Part shown: piece by piece, positions 1 to 7,472 of the stretch
Position numbering within the stretch: position 1 is the first letter of the stretch
Layout of the letters: every line of letters starts with the position of its first letter
DNA from: an uncultured Porphyromonas sp.
Lineage (GTDB): Bacteria; Bacteroidota; Bacteroidia; Bacteroidales; Porphyromonadaceae
DNA: 23,104 nt
Direction of reading: 5' to 3'
NCBI GenBank assembly: GCA_900546675.1
Contig: URDQ01000022.1
Span: forward strand, 1 to 23,104
The notes under the pieces: model-generated
What the model was told of the DNA's origin: nothing
Database searches by the model: none
What the model saw: the letters and a program-made list of their open reading frames with translations, nothing else
Translations under genes and position numbers: made by a program

Positions 1-132
1 TGCAAGATTCTCTGACTTCCTCCTTCTGTTGCGGAGAGACTTTTGACACAGCTCCCTACAAAGGGCTACACGTCTGTGCGTCCGTTCCTGCGACAACACT
101 TCATAGTCGTCAATCTTTATCTTGGCGGGGGC
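1..132 (-). other. Open frame cut by the window's left edge, possible 5' end of a gene
   Basis: Read on the minus strand, the frame directly after the stop of the Fic gene (same frame) stays open for 44 codons to the window edge. It encodes a basic stretch beginning roughly APAKIKIDDYEVLSQERT. There is no ATG in this frame; GTG at about 87-89 or TTG just after it could be starts. The composition (Lys/Arg/Glu-rich, few rare residues) looks more like a real protein than the opposite-strand translations do. It could be the start of a downstream gene, a former C-terminal extension of the Fic protein, or chance. No function can be given. Confidence 0.25.
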
Positions 133-1008
133 TCAGTCTTCTTGCTCGTAATAATACGAGTAGTCGATCCCCTTCATAAAAGTTTCTCTATCGTTTACCT
201 TATCCGTAAGTGCAGCGTGTAGTAGACGTTTCAAGCTTGTGGCATCTGCCACACTGGCTCTCATAGCTTCGAGATAGGTATATTTATCCACTTGGCTCCA
301 GTCCACACACAGCCCAAGTTGCTTCTTGAGCATTAAGTCGAGCCAAATACGTGTAGCACGCCCATTCCCTTCCCTAAAAGGATGAGCAATATTCATCTCC
401 ACATACTTATCAATAATCTGCTCCCATGTCTGCTCTGGCATTCTCTCTATACTAGTAAGGGTGTTAGGTAGGTACTGAGCCATGGCAAACTGAAAGCCTC
501 CTTTGGCAATATTGACTTGCCTGATTTGTCCTGCGAAGTCGTAAAGTCCACCAAATAGATAGGCATGTATCTGTTGCAGCCCTTGCACCGTACCCACTTC
601 GATACTGTCTAAGAGTTTGCTTTCAAAAAGGGCATACGCTTTGGAGCGACTGCGCCCATCAATAGTTTCCTCTCCTCCCACAAACCACTTCACGAAGCGC
701 ATAGCCCGATCATTGGGAAAGCTCTGTGCGAGAGCCACGACTCCTTTGTCATCGAGGGTGTCCGTTAGTCGCTTCTTCCCATCGGGAGCGAGGAGTTTCA
801 ACTGGTTAGTGGCACTAACCACTTCACTTTCCTCCCTTTTGAGTTTCGTCTTGAGATACTTCCAGTAGTTTCTGTTTTTGTTGTAATCGTCTTGGTCGTT
901 GAGCACTCCTATGATGTCCAACACAGAGAACCACCATTTAGACTCAGTCTCGTCCCAAACGGCTCGCACCTCTCGGTCATTGAAAAACCGTATCGAGATC
1001 TTGCTCAT
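133..1008 (-). CDS. BRO-N / Fic domain fusion protein, probable AMP-transferase
   Basis: 291 residues. Residues about 1-110 resemble the BRO-N/phage antirepressor fold (aromatic-rich WWFSVLDIIGVL, then NYWKYLKTKL, ending in AMRFVKWF). Residues about 125-265 form a Fic domain with the complete core motif HPFREGNGR at 209-217 (catalytic His209) and the flap KGGFQF at 169-174. Fic enzymes transfer AMP or other nucleotide-derived groups from nucleotides to hydroxyl side chains of target proteins. The BRO-N part is expected to bind DNA or a partner. I see no canonical (S/T)xxxE(G/N) inhibitory helix, so activity may be controlled otherwise or by another protein. The gene lies 52 bases after the slipin gene on the same strand with no clear promoter of its own, so it may be read through from that operon. 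Target and physiological role are unknown; a toxin-like or regulatory role is inference. Confidence 0.9.
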   Translation of the reverse strand: MSKISIRFFNDREVRAVWDETESKWWFSVLDIIGVLNDQDDYNKNRNYWKYLKTKLKREESEVVSATNQLKLLAPDGKKRLTDTLDDKGVVALAQSFPNDRAMRFVKWFVGGEETIDGRSRSKAYALFESKLLDSIEVGTVQGLQQIHAYLFGGLYDFAGQIRQVNIAKGGFQFAMAQYLPNTLTSIERMPEQTWEQIIDKYVEMNIAHPFREGNGRATRIWLDLMLKKQLGLCVDWSQVDKYTYLEAMRASVADATSLKRLLHAALTDKVNDRETFMKGIDYSYYYEQED

Positions 1009-1060
1009 ACGCTTCGTGTGAGTTTGTTAGGCCTCTAAGGCATACTGTACCAAGGCGGGG

Positions 1061-2077
1061 CTAGTGCTTGCCGACCTTGGTGAGGAGGTTGCCCACCTCG
1101 CTGGCGGAGACCTCCTTGATGCCTCCGAGGGCGGAGAGGATGCCCGTTGCCTCATAGGGGAGGAAGAGCGTCTTGTCGGAGCTGTTGCGGCCGATCTTCT
1201 CGAGCGTGTCCAGATAGCGCATAGCTATAAGGTACTGCGTAGGATTGCTCCCCGTGCTGGCGACTGCGGAGGTGATGCGCTCGATAGCCTCTGCCTCAGC
1301 CTCGGCACGAAGGATGGTAGCACGAGCGTCAGCCTCGGCCGCGAGGATCTGCGCTTTCTTCTCACCCTCGGCATGGTTGACCGACTCAGTCATACGACCC
1401 TCAGACTCACGGATCATAGCCTCCTTCTGACCCTCAGCGGTGAGTACCTGAGCACGCTTGTCACGCTCGGCACGCATCTGCTTTTCCATAGCGTCACGGA
1501 TGTCTCGGGGTGGGTTGATGTCTTGTAGCTCCACGCGGTTCACCTTGACACCCCACTTATTGGTCGCTTCGTCTAGGATGTCGCGTAGCTTGTTATTGAT
1601 CGTGTCACGGCTGGTGAGCGTCTCGTCGAGGTCCATCTCACCGATCACGTTACGTAGCGAAGTCTGCGTGAGCATCTCGATAGCTACGGGGAGATTGGAA
1701 ATCTCGTAGACCGCCTTGAGTGGCTCGACGATTTGGAAGTAAAGAACCGCATTGATCTCCGTGACGACGTTGTCACGGGTGATAACGCTCTGACGAGCGA
1801 AGTCGTAGACATTCTCTCGCAGGTCGATGCGGTCCGTATTGATGAAGCGCACGAGCGTGCCACCCTTACTAGATGAAGCTGTGATACGCCAAACCATAGG
1901 ACGTGGCTTATCAATGAAAGGAATGATCAGGTTGATACCCGAAGGGAGGGTTTTGAGATAGCGTCCGAGACGCTCCACGATCATCGTCTCAGACTGCTGG
2001 ACGATGACTAGACCCTTGGCGATGATGTAGATGACTAGGAGGACGAGTACGCCCAGTACGATGAGGGATGCTTCCAT
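1061..2077 (-). CDS. Slipin/stomatin-like SPFH (band 7) membrane protein
   Basis: 338 residues. One N-terminal membrane segment (about 4-26) is followed by an SPFH/band 7 domain (about 27-190) with typical stretches such as VERLGRYLKTLPSGINLIIPFID and the INPPRDIRDAMEKQMRAERDKRA transition. An Ala/Glu/Arg-rich coiled coil follows (about 190-270), then a short C-terminal part. This is the architecture of QmcA/paraslipin proteins, which assemble into large membrane-anchored oligomers thought to organise membrane microdomains and protease partners. The gene starts 21 bases after the nfeD-like gene, the classic slipin partner, which supports joint function. The start ATG is the natural first residue before the membrane helix. 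The family assignment is secure; the cellular role in this organism is not. Confidence 0.93.
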   Translation of the reverse strand: MEASLIVLGVLVLLVIYIIAKGLVIVQQSETMIVERLGRYLKTLPSGINLIIPFIDKPRPMVWRITASSSKGGTLVRFINTDRIDLRENVYDFARQSVITRDNVVTEINAVLYFQIVEPLKAVYEISNLPVAIEMLTQTSLRNVIGEMDLDETLTSRDTINNKLRDILDEATNKWGVKVNRVELQDINPPRDIRDAMEKQMRAERDKRAQVLTAEGQKEAMIRESEGRMTESVNHAEGEKKAQILAAEADARATILRAEAEAEAIERITSAVASTGSNPTQYLIAMRYLDTLEKIGRNSSDKTLFLPYEATGILSALGGIKEVSASEVGNLLTKVGKH

Positions 2078-2098
2078 ATATGTGTAGTTTTTTAGTTG

Positions 2099-2554
2099 TT
2101 ATTCAGTTGTTTCTGTGATAGGCTCGACAATCATAACGATGCTGTCGTTGCTGACGATGCGAACCGTCTCGCCACGTGGGATGACCATGTCGGGTGTCAT
2201 CGTGCGGGCGCGCCAGTTGTCTCCGTCTACGGCGATGCGCCCCGTCTCCCGACTAGCGTCTATGCACTCGGTGACACGAGCTGTGCGACCATAGAGTGCC
2301 TCTATGCCCGTGCGGGCGGTCTCCTTGTTGCGACTGAGACGGCGAACCATAGGGCGCAGGAGCAAAAGGGCGAGAATCGACCCGATGCAAAAGGTGAGCA
2401 CCTGCCAAGTGCTCGAGGCGCCGAGGGCTGCGGGCAGGATTGCCAGCAAAGCTCCTATGCCAAAGCAGGCTACGACGAAGCCCGGCGTGAGTAGCTCAGC
2501 GAGTAGGAGAAGTAGTCCAGCTGTGAGCCAGAAGTAGATGGAAGAGTCGAACAT
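2099..2554 (-). CDS. NfeD-like membrane protein, slipin partner
   Basis: 151 residues. Two or three hydrophobic segments fill the first half (about 6-27, 28-46 and 51-67), followed by a soluble C-terminal domain (about 80-148) with alternating beta-type sequence ending RGETVRIVSNDSIVMIVEPI, typical of the OB-fold NfeD C-terminal domain. This is the short NfeD form without the ClpP-like serine protease domain. Short NfeD proteins are commonly encoded beside stomatin/slipin genes and are proposed to act with them in membrane organisation. Gaps of 15 bases to the upstream peroxidase gene and 21 bases to the slipin gene suggest one transcript. Confidence 0.88.
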   Translation of the reverse strand: MFDSSIYFWLTAGLLLLLAELLTPGFVVACFGIGALLAILPAALGASSTWQVLTFCIGSILALLLLRPMVRRLSRNKETARTGIEALYGRTARVTECIDASRETGRIAVDGDNWRARTMTPDMVIPRGETVRIVSNDSIVMIVEPITETTE

Positions 2555-2569
2555 AGCTTTAGTTGTGGA

Positions 2570-3055
2570 TTAGAGAAGTGCTTCGATATCCTTGGCTAAG
2601 TTCTTCGGGAGCTTAGCCGATCCGTAGCGGGTTATGTCGGTGCCGTCACGGGAGATGAGGAACTTGTTGAAGTTCCACCGTATCGGCTTGACCGGCAGGT
2701 CTGAGTCTTGGCTCGTCTCCTCCTTGAGGAAGTTAAAGAGTGGGTGAGCGTGGGGGCCGTTGACCTCTACCTTCTGCATGATTTGGAAGGTGACGCCATA
2801 GTTGACCTGACAGAAGTCTCGTATCTCCTCATCGGTGCCGGGGTCCTGTCCGCCAAACTGATTGCAGGGGAAGCCGAGCAGGACGAGTCCCTGCTCGTGG
2901 TACTGCTTGTGTAGCTCCTCGAGTCCAGCCAGCTGAGGCGTGTAGCCGCACTTGCTGGCGGTATTGACGATGAGGATCACTTTGCCACGCAGGTCGGCTA
3001 AGTCTAGCTCCTTGCCCTCGGAGGTTAGGGCGGTGAAGTCGTATATCGTTGCCAT
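2570..3055 (-). CDS. Glutathione peroxidase family (thiol peroxidase) protein
   Basis: 161 residues from the chosen start. It has all family hallmarks: NTASKCGYT with the peroxidatic Cys36, GFPCNQFGGQ with Cys64 and Gln70, and WNFNKFLI with Trp127 and Asn128, completing the catalytic tetrad. A further Cys82 in DFCQVNYG sits where non-selenium members carry the resolving cysteine, so the enzyme probably reduces hydroperoxides with thioredoxin-type donors rather than glutathione. There is no signal peptide, so it is presumably cytoplasmic. The frame is open upstream to 3181, but that extension would cover the promoter at 3084-3114 and run into the efflux operon terminator, so MATIYDF at 3055 is the likely start. 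It is probably the first gene of a gpx-nfeD-slipin operon. Confidence 0.93.
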   Translation of the reverse strand: MATIYDFTALTSEGKELDLADLRGKVILIVNTASKCGYTPQLAGLEELHKQYHEQGLVLLGFPCNQFGGQDPGTDEEIRDFCQVNYGVTFQIMQKVEVNGPHAHPLFNFLKEETSQDSDLPVKPIRWNFNKFLISRDGTDITRYGSAKLPKNLAKDIEALL

Positions 3056-3083
3056 AGTATTTAGAGTTCTGTTTACACTATGA

Positions 3084-3114
3084 CAAAGATACACTTTAGC
3101 AGAGAGAATTGCAA
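3084..3114 (-). promoter_or_regulatory. Bacteroidota-type promoter for the peroxidase operon
   Basis: On the minus strand a -33 type TTG (complement of 3112-3114) is separated by 20 bases from TATCTTTG (complement of 3084-3091), matching the Bacteroidota consensus TTG...TAnnTTTG. It would start transcription about 20-25 bases upstream of the ATG at 3055. Confidence 0.65.
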
Positions 3115-3170
3115 TAGTTTTGCGATGCACTTCAGTTTTGCACATTCCAGTGTCAGGGAGGGGGAGATGG

Positions 3171-3212
3171 AAAAAAGTCACGCCTAGGAAAGCGGTTGCT
3201 CCTAGGCGTGAC
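3171..3212 (-). terminator. Intrinsic terminator of the RND efflux operon
   Basis: A 13-bp perfect inverted repeat (3177-3189 with 3200-3212, core CACGCCTAGGA) with a 10-base loop is followed on the minus strand by six T residues (complement of 3171-3176). It lies about 40 bases after the pump's stop codon and upstream of the peroxidase promoter, cleanly separating the two operons. Confidence 0.9.
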
Positions 3213-3252
3213 GAGAAACGAACTAAATCGATGCAGTTCTTCCCTCTGTGGG

Positions 3253-6200
3253 TTACTCTTGCATCAATGCCTCTATATCGACCTTTGGCTTGGCGCTGGT
3301 ACGCTGCCTAGCGTGGAAGGCTTTGTAGAGGGCGGGTACGACAATCAGCGTCAGCAACGTCGAGAGCGCCATACCGCCGATGATGACCCACGCCATACCG
3401 GTGCGTAGCTCAGCACCCGAGCCGCGTGAGAGCGCTACGGGGAGCATACCGATGATGGTCGACAGAGCCGTCATAAGGATCGGTCGTGTACGAAGCTTGA
3501 CCGCCTGAATAAGTGCCTCGTCTACGGGCAAGCCTTCGCCACGAGCTTCGTTGGCAAAGTCCACCAGCAGGATCGCATTCTTAGCAACGAGACCGATCAG
3601 CATCACCATGCCGAGCATAGCGTAGATGCTCATAGCGGTATTGCTCATAGCCAAGGCTAGGAGCGCTCCCACGATAGATAGCGGGATAGCGATCATGACG
3701 ACGAGCGGGTCTGTCCAGTTGTTGTACAGCAAGACGAGAGCTAGGTAGATAAAGAGTAAAGAGAGCAGGATGGCAGTGGTGAGGACGCTCATCGAGTCTG
3801 ACATCTTCTTCATATCTCCAGCGGTCTGTATCTGTACGCCTTGGGGCATCTGCTCCTCGCTGAGCTGGCTCATAAACTGCTTGGCGATAGCGCCTGCTGG
3901 CACGCCGTAGGCTTGTGCGCGCAGGGTCACCGAGCTGTTGCGGTTGAAGCGCTCCAAGCGACTAGGCCCGATGCCGAGCGTGACATCGGCAAACTGCGAC
4001 AACTGTATCAGGTCGCCTTGTGGATTGGCGACGGTGAGACTTGCCACATCTTCGATAGAGCGACGAGAGGCCTTGTCGGCACGTATATTTATCGCATACT
4101 CGTAGTCCCCCTGCGTGTAGCGGAGCTGGTCATTGCCCTGGAAGAGGGTTTGCATCATGCCCCCCACGTTGTCTAGCGTTAACCCCAGATTGGACATCTT
4201 GTCGCGATCCACCCGCACGAGGATCTCGGGGGTAGCGTTTTCGACCGAAAGGGTCGGCTGTATGACCCCAGGGACGGAGCTGAGGAGTGCCAAAGCCTTG
4301 TCCGCATAGCGAGCCACGGAGTCCTTGTCCGCACCTGAGATGATGTACTCGACAGCCGCCTTGGAGACGGTACCAGTCATGCTCACACTATAGACGTTGA
4401 CACGCGCATCGACGAGGTAGTCGGTCAGAGGCTTGCGGATACGAGCTACGTAGGACTCGGTACCTTCGGGCGTCTTCTGGAGCTTGACATCTAGCTCAGC
4501 GAGGTAAGGGGTACCTTTGTTGCTCTGGCTGTTGTCACTCGTTAGTCCGACCATAGTTACCACCTTCTCCACCTCGGGGCGCTGCATAAGCCAGTTCTCA
4601 GCTTTGCGCACGAGCTGGTTAGACTCAGCCATAGAGATGTCCTTAGGCATCTCGAGCTGTATGATACACTCCTGGCGGTCCATATAGGGCTGGAACTCAA
4701 AGTTGATAAAGCCCAAGGGGAAGAGCACCAGCACCGCAGTCATCAGCACAACAACGATGCCTGCCAAAGCCCAGCGGTGGCTTAGTCCCCAGCGTGTGAG
4801 TGACGAAATGCCATCGGCAAAGCGACTGATGCCCCGCTCGAAGCCCGTGAGCATACGACCCAGCGGACGATCGTCACGTAGCGGCTGTATGTTGCCCAGC
4901 CTGGAGGTGAGCAGAGGTACCAAGGTGAGGGCAGCAAGTAGGCTGAAGAGGATGGAGATGACGATGACTCCGCAGAACTGACGCAAGATGTCCGACACCA
5001 GCGAATTGGTGAAGATGATCGGTAGGAAGACCACCACGAGAACGAGAGTCACAGAGATGACGGTGAGACCGATCTCGTTGAGCGCATCCCAAGTGGCTTG
5101 GACACGGTTCTTGCCCATCTCCATATGGCGGTAGACATTTTCGATGACCACGATGGCATCATCAACGAGAACACCGATGACCAGTGAGAGGGCTAGGAGC
5201 GACATCATATTGAGCGTGAAGCCGAAGATACGCATCCCGATGAAGGAGGAGATGAGCGAGACCGGCACCACGACCATCACGATGAGCGCATTGCGCACGT
5301 TGTGCAGGAAGAGCAGTATCACGAGCGATACGAGTAGGATCGCTAAGAGCAGGTCGGTCAGTACGGAGCTGATGGCATTGCGTGTGAAGGTCGTTGTATC
5401 TTGCGCTACCTCCACCTTGAGTCCCTCAGAGGCGTACTGCTCCTCAAGGTTTTGAATCTGCTTGCCGACAGCTTCGCTCACTTGGAGTGCATTGGCATCG
5501 GACTGCTTGAGTATGTTGATCAGGATCGCCTCCTGACCATTGACACGTCCCATCTTGACAGGATCTTTGACTCCGTCTACCACCTCAGCGACATCCTCTA
5601 GACGTATAGGCGTCCCAGAGACATTGCGCAGGATGAGGCGACGTAGCTCCTCGATAGAGGTTATCTTGCCCGAGAGACGTACGGCCATCTGCGTCTGGTC
5701 GCTCTGCAGGTAACCTGTCGGGAAGTCCAGGTTGGACGCTCTGATGGCTCCCTGTACCATCATCGGTGTGATGCCAAACTCCTGCATGCGTCCCTTGTCT
5801 AGGTTGATCTGTATCTCACGCTCTACGCCACCGATGAGGTCTACATTGGCGACACCCTTGATGTGCGATAGCTCGGGGACGATGCGCTTATCCACAAGGT
5901 CATAAAGCTCTGTGGAGCCGATGTCGGCTCTGGCGGAGAGGATCAGGATAGGCTTCTCGTCTACTGACACCTTAGAGATACGAGGCGAAAGCGTCTCGCG
6001 AGGTAGCTCGGCACGCTTGGCGGCGAGACGGTTTTGCGCCTCGGTCATAGCCTTGTCTATGTCAGTGCCAAAGTCAAAAGAGACCATAATCATCGACATA
6101 CCCTCAAAGGAGTAGGACTGCATTTGGTCGATACCCTCCATACTGGAGAGCACCTCCTCGGCCTTTTGCGTTAGCGAGTTCTCCACCTCGCTAGGCGAGG

Positions 6201-6360
6201 CGCCTGGGTAGATGATCTGTACGTTGAGCAGAGGCGGTGTAAACTTAGGCATCAGCTCTGCACTCAAGCTCTTGAAGCTCAAGTACCCCAGCACGGTCAG
6301 CAGTATGAAGAGTACTGTGACGTAGATGGGTCGTTGGATAGATAACTTTACGATTTTCAT
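3253..6360 (-). CDS. RND efflux pump, inner membrane permease (AcrB/HAE1 family)
   Basis: 1035 residues, the usual length of AcrB-type pumps. The first membrane helix (about 10-30) is followed by a large periplasmic loop (about 31-330), a helix bundle (about 335-560) and a second periplasmic half (about 560-855), then the final helices (about 860-1015). The proton relay residues are present: adjacent Asp400-Asp401 in VLVDDAIVVIEN (TM4) and Lys927 in GLVAKNAILLVDF (TM10). The protein should use the proton gradient to export amphiphilic drugs, bile acids or detergents through the adaptor and outer membrane channel encoded just upstream. It starts 16 bases after the adaptor gene and ends the operon. 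The substrate cannot be read from sequence. Confidence 0.96.
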   Translation of the reverse strand: MKIVKLSIQRPIYVTVLFILLTVLGYLSFKSLSAELMPKFTPPLLNVQIIYPGASPSEVENSLTQKAEEVLSSMEGIDQMQSYSFEGMSMIMVSFDFGTDIDKAMTEAQNRLAAKRAELPRETLSPRISKVSVDEKPILILSARADIGSTELYDLVDKRIVPELSHIKGVANVDLIGGVEREIQINLDKGRMQEFGITPMMVQGAIRASNLDFPTGYLQSDQTQMAVRLSGKITSIEELRRLILRNVSGTPIRLEDVAEVVDGVKDPVKMGRVNGQEAILINILKQSDANALQVSEAVGKQIQNLEEQYASEGLKVEVAQDTTTFTRNAISSVLTDLLLAILLVSLVILLFLHNVRNALIVMVVVPVSLISSFIGMRIFGFTLNMMSLLALSLVIGVLVDDAIVVIENVYRHMEMGKNRVQATWDALNEIGLTVISVTLVLVVVFLPIIFTNSLVSDILRQFCGVIVISILFSLLAALTLVPLLTSRLGNIQPLRDDRPLGRMLTGFERGISRFADGISSLTRWGLSHRWALAGIVVVLMTAVLVLFPLGFINFEFQPYMDRQECIIQLEMPKDISMAESNQLVRKAENWLMQRPEVEKVVTMVGLTSDNSQSNKGTPYLAELDVKLQKTPEGTESYVARIRKPLTDYLVDARVNVYSVSMTGTVSKAAVEYIISGADKDSVARYADKALALLSSVPGVIQPTLSVENATPEILVRVDRDKMSNLGLTLDNVGGMMQTLFQGNDQLRYTQGDYEYAINIRADKASRRSIEDVASLTVANPQGDLIQLSQFADVTLGIGPSRLERFNRNSSVTLRAQAYGVPAGAIAKQFMSQLSEEQMPQGVQIQTAGDMKKMSDSMSVLTTAILLSLLFIYLALVLLYNNWTDPLVVMIAIPLSIVGALLALAMSNTAMSIYAMLGMVMLIGLVAKNAILLVDFANEARGEGLPVDEALIQAVKLRTRPILMTALSTIIGMLPVALSRGSGAELRTGMAWVIIGGMALSTLLTLIVVPALYKAFHARQRTSAKPKVDIEALMQE

Positions 6361-6376
6361 GCTGTCGTCCGCTAAG

Positions 6377-7438
6377 TCACTCGTTGATAGTCTTGACGGG
6401 CAGTTCGTCCGATACGTTGATGAGTCCGGCTACGATGACACTGTCGCCAGCTTGTAGTCCGCTCAGCACTTCGATGCGGTCACCGATGAGAGAACCAGCG
6501 GTGACCGCTTTCTGCTTAGCCACGCCCTGCTCTACGACATAGACGTGGGCGTCCTTGACGCTGCCGACGATAGCACGGCGGGGTATCAAGATACCGTGTG
6601 TCTCCTGCTGACTGCCGAAGGATATGGAGACATACATACCTGGTCGCAGCCCGTCGGCGCTCTGCTTGTCTAGCATCACATTAACGGGGAAAGCGAGTGC
6701 GTGGTTCGCCTTGTCACCTACCATTGAAATCTTACCCGTGATCGTCTGACCTGGGTAAAGCTCGCTCTCGACAGAGACTGTCTGCCCCTTGGTAAGCTGC
6801 AAACGCTGGCGCTCGGTTACGAAGCAGCTAGCCTTGAGCTGTGAGTCATCGACGATGTCAAAGAGCTTTGTGCCAGGATTGACATAGCTACCGACCTCTA
6901 CGTAGCGCTTGTAGATCCGTCCTGAGATAGGCGCCTTGATAGAGGCATCGGTAAGGCGACTGCGGCTAGATACGTATCGCCCCTGGGCTGCGACCATCTG
7001 CGTGTGCATCGTCGAGAGCTGCTGGTCGGTCACACCGCCCTGATCGTGCGCTTGCTGAAAGCGCTCGTAGTCCTTCTTGGCAGCTTCGTAAGCCACCCGA
7101 CTAGCCTCGGCATCGGCTCGAAGTGTCTCGGCATCGAGCTGTATGAGGAGCTTGCCCTTGGAGACATGGTCGCCCTCGTCGGCATAGAGTGAGACGATAC
7201 GTCCGCCGAGGCTAGAGACGAAGGATAGATCTTGCACACCCTCCACGAGCCCATTGGCAGTGAAGTCTGCGGTATAGTCGCTCTCGCTGACTACCTCTGT
7301 GCGTACAGCCACGGCCGACTCCTCAGCGAGGAGGGCTTGTGTCTTGGCGGTGGTGGATTTCTTGTTCAGTACTAGGACTAGTACGATGAGTCCGATAGCT
7401 AGTACGATGGTTATCGGTAGATAGACTTTTCGTTTCAT
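6377..7438 (-). CDS. RND efflux adaptor (membrane fusion protein, HlyD/AcrA family)
   Basis: 353 residues. One N-terminal hydrophobic anchor (about 6-24) has no lipobox cysteine, so it is probably a membrane-anchored adaptor rather than a lipoprotein. Two lipoyl/barrel-sandwich halves are visible (about 70-105 with GGRIVSLYADEGDHVSKGKLL, and about 165-195 with IKAPISGRIYKRYVEVGSYV), enclosing a helical hairpin (about 105-160). Beta-barrel and membrane-proximal domains follow (about 200-345). It bridges the RND pump and the TolC-like channel across the periplasm. It sits between those two genes with gaps of 34 and 16 bases. Confidence 0.94.
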   Translation of the reverse strand: MKRKVYLPITIVLAIGLIVLVLVLNKKSTTAKTQALLAEESAVAVRTEVVSESDYTADFTANGLVEGVQDLSFVSSLGGRIVSLYADEGDHVSKGKLLIQLDAETLRADAEASRVAYEAAKKDYERFQQAHDQGGVTDQQLSTMHTQMVAAQGRYVSSRSRLTDASIKAPISGRIYKRYVEVGSYVNPGTKLFDIVDDSQLKASCFVTERQRLQLTKGQTVSVESELYPGQTITGKISMVGDKANHALAFPVNVMLDKQSADGLRPGMYVSISFGSQQETHGILIPRRAIVGSVKDAHVYVVEQGVAKQKAVTAGSLIGDRIEVLSGLQAGDSVIVAGLINVSDELPVKTINE

Positions 7439-7472
7439 AACTAGATAAGTGTGATGCTATTGAGTTGTTCTG

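Noticed and set aside
1050..1081. CCAAGG/CCTTGG inverted repeat across the slipin stop codon as a terminator
   Set aside because: The stem is only 6-7 bp with a 19-base loop and no T-tract follows, so it is not convincing.
3056..3181. Upstream extension of the peroxidase by 42 residues
   Set aside because: It would include the promoter and touch the efflux terminator, and family members begin just before the MATIYDF segment.
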